Assembly: GCF_008326425.1 (NCBI RefSeq)
Contig: NZ_AP018929.1
Span: forward strand, 1,750,875 to 1,814,874
DNA: 64,000 nucleotides
DNA from: Sulfuracidifex tepidarius
Lineage (GTDB): Archaea; Thermoproteota; Thermoprotei_A; Sulfolobales; Sulfolobaceae
Direction of reading: 5' to 3'
The notes beneath the pieces are model-generated. The model was not told where the DNA came from and did no database searches. It worked only from the letters and a program-made list of their open reading frames with translations. This document shows positions 63,232 to 64,000 of this stretch, piece by piece (the first letter of the stretch is position 1; every line of letters starts with the position of its first letter). The position numbers and the translations under genes are program-made.

Positions 63232-64000
63232 TCAGATTTTTCCCGACCTCTCAGTTTTAACCCATACTTTCTTTGCGTGGAGTAACTCTAAAGTCATGGC
63301 ATAGAAATTCATCAGAATGATAAAGTCAATATATGCTAAGGACAGGACGGGGAACAGCGGCTCTATCATGTGTCTCCTTGAGATCGCCACTGATATCAGG
63401 AAGGACATAAGGGTAGCTATAGAAAGAAGTGCACTAGCTATGAAATACATAACGCTGAACGGATAGAGAAGGAACAGTCCGTAGTTCACAACCGATATTA
63501 CCATGAACACCGGGCTTAGAGTTATTATCATGCCGTCTATGACTTTCTTGTTTATTTTCTTTGTTACCTTCAGTGAAACTTCGAAATGACCTCTATACCA
63601 CCTTATTCTCTGCTTCCATAAAACTCTGAACTTGACCGGGACTTCCCTCCATGTTATCGCATTAGGAGAGTAAACTACCTTCAGCCCTAAGGCATGTATC
63701 TTTAAGCTGAGGTCTAAATCCTCGGTCAATCCGTTCTCATCCCATCCGCCTAAGCTGAGCAACACGTCCTTTCTTATGAAGGAACAAGTTCCCTCAAGCG
63801 GAACGAAAAGGCCGGACCTCGCTCTACCAGCTATAGAGTATTCATAAAGGAGTTCTTCAAGCGATGCGAACCTTGACGTGAGCGACTCCCTGACATTCAC
63901 GGGAATCAATCTCCCCTGCACTGCACCTACCTTAGGATCGGAGAACTTAGGAGCTACGATAGATAAAACGTCTATTTTAGGTATGCTATCAGCGTCGAAT
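63232..64000 (-). CDS. family 2 glycosyltransferase, membrane-bound (5' part beyond window)
   Basis: The frame is open to the right edge, beginning with FDADSIPKIDVLSIVAPKFS, where FDADS is the nucleotide-sugar DxD motif. It continues with VGAVQGRLIPVNVRESLTSR, PLEGTCSFIRKDVLLSLGGW, LTEDLDLSLKIHALG (the TED motif) and KQRIRWYRGHFEVS (the QxxRW motif), followed by four C-terminal membrane spans. This is the processive GT2 type of cellulose synthase and hyaluronan synthase relatives. At least the N-terminal nucleotide-binding part lies outside the window. Its substrate is unknown. Confidence 0.87.
   Translation of the reverse strand, partial: FDADSIPKIDVLSIVAPKFSDPKVGAVQGRLIPVNVRESLTSRFASLEELLYEYSIAGRARSGLFVPLEGTCSFIRKDVLLSLGGWDENGLTEDLDLSLKIHALGLKVVYSPNAITWREVPVKFRVLWKQRIRWYRGHFEVSLKVTKKINKKVIDGMIITLSPVFMVISVVNYGLFLLYPFSVMYFIASALLSIATLMSFLISVAISRRHMIEPLFPVLSLAYIDFIILMNFYAMTLELLHAKKVWVKTERSGKI

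Overview
The window comes from a hyperthermoacidophilic crenarchaeon of the order Sulfolobales. The signs are a crenarchaeal ribosomal/RNA polymerase operon, a leaderless-promoter style (TATA-like boxes 22-30 nt before many start codons), an aa3-type terminal quinol oxidase of the DoxB-DoxC-DoxE type, Lrs14-like and PadR regulators, a SegA-SegB chromosome segregation pair, a GAT-QueC fusion, a Sulfolobus-type 2-oxoacid:ferredoxin oxidoreductase and traces of SSV-type integrase and IS200/IS605 elements. Base composition looks moderate rather than very AT-rich, so a Metallosphaera- or Sulfuracidifex-like organism fits better than a low-GC Sulfolobus or Acidianus. This genus call is inference.

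Layout. 1-8.4 kb: end of a ribosomal/RNAP operon (uS11, Rpo3, eL18, uL13, uS9, Rpo10, uS2) running without a break into a MEMO1-like gene, an unrecognised gene, isopentenyl phosphate kinase, type 2 IPP isomerase, GGPP synthase and an AglH/MraY-type glycosylphosphotransferase. 8.4-9.4 kb: tRNA-Ser(GCT), 7S SRP RNA and tRNA-Asn(GTT); the tRNA-Asn 3' half overlaps a decayed integrase N-terminal fragment, the scar of an old integration. 9.7-12.8 kb: doxBCE. 12.9-22.4 kb: TatD hydrolase, small regulators (AbrB-like, Lrs14-like, two PadR), NifX-like and Rdx-like proteins, enoyl-CoA hydratase-like protein, an ABC-2 exporter, a CobY-DUF1614-ThiN operon and a sulfide:quinone oxidoreductase-like flavoprotein. 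22.5-28.2 kb: solitary 5S rRNA, segAB, and GlcF/GlcD/GlcE-like oxidase genes. 28.2-48.7 kb: 2-oxoacid:ferredoxin oxidoreductase, Rieske protein, nitrilase, CBS-HPF protein, HDAC-like amidohydrolase, PurT, a PD-(D/E)XK protein, polyprenol/phytol-kinase-like protein, a nucleotidyltransferase-like protein, MoaB, an Fe-S flavoprotein-like gene coupled to an MrfA/Hrq1-type helicase, GAT-QueC, and a TauE/SafE transporter with its DUF1634 partner. 48.8-64 kb: acetyl-CoA synthetase, a HipA-like kinase, MscS and other membrane proteins, a repeat-bearing surface protein, decayed IS605 fragments, an operon-embedded compact TnpB-like protein, a class II amidotransferase, ribokinase, ThiD, a PAP2 phosphatase and a glycosyltransferase cut by the right edge.

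How it works together. The sulfide:quinone oxidoreductase-like protein could feed electrons to the quinol oxidase DoxBCE; the ferredoxin oxidoreductase, lactate/glycolate-type oxidase and acetyl-CoA synthetase belong to central carbon metabolism. The isoprenoid genes supply archaeal lipid chains and polyprenol carriers for the glycosylation enzyme beside them. Thiamine synthesis is split: a free-standing ThiN at 20 kb and a ThiD whose own C-terminal ThiN-like region looks degenerate at 61 kb.

Most worth a second look: (1) seven exact copies of the 10-mer ACTCTAGACT (either strand) plus one perfect AGTCTAGACT palindrome, five of the eight within 2.5 kb at segAB, a candidate centromere-like SegB site cluster; (2) the int(N) scar in tRNA-Asn; (3) a short TnpB-like RuvC protein with its catalytic residues intact, inside a host-style operon and without visible transposon ends; (4) a four-CBS protein with a hibernation-factor domain; (5) a candidate C/D box sRNA at 38.1 kb; and several tiny genes. 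All statements are from reading the sequence by eye; no database search was run.
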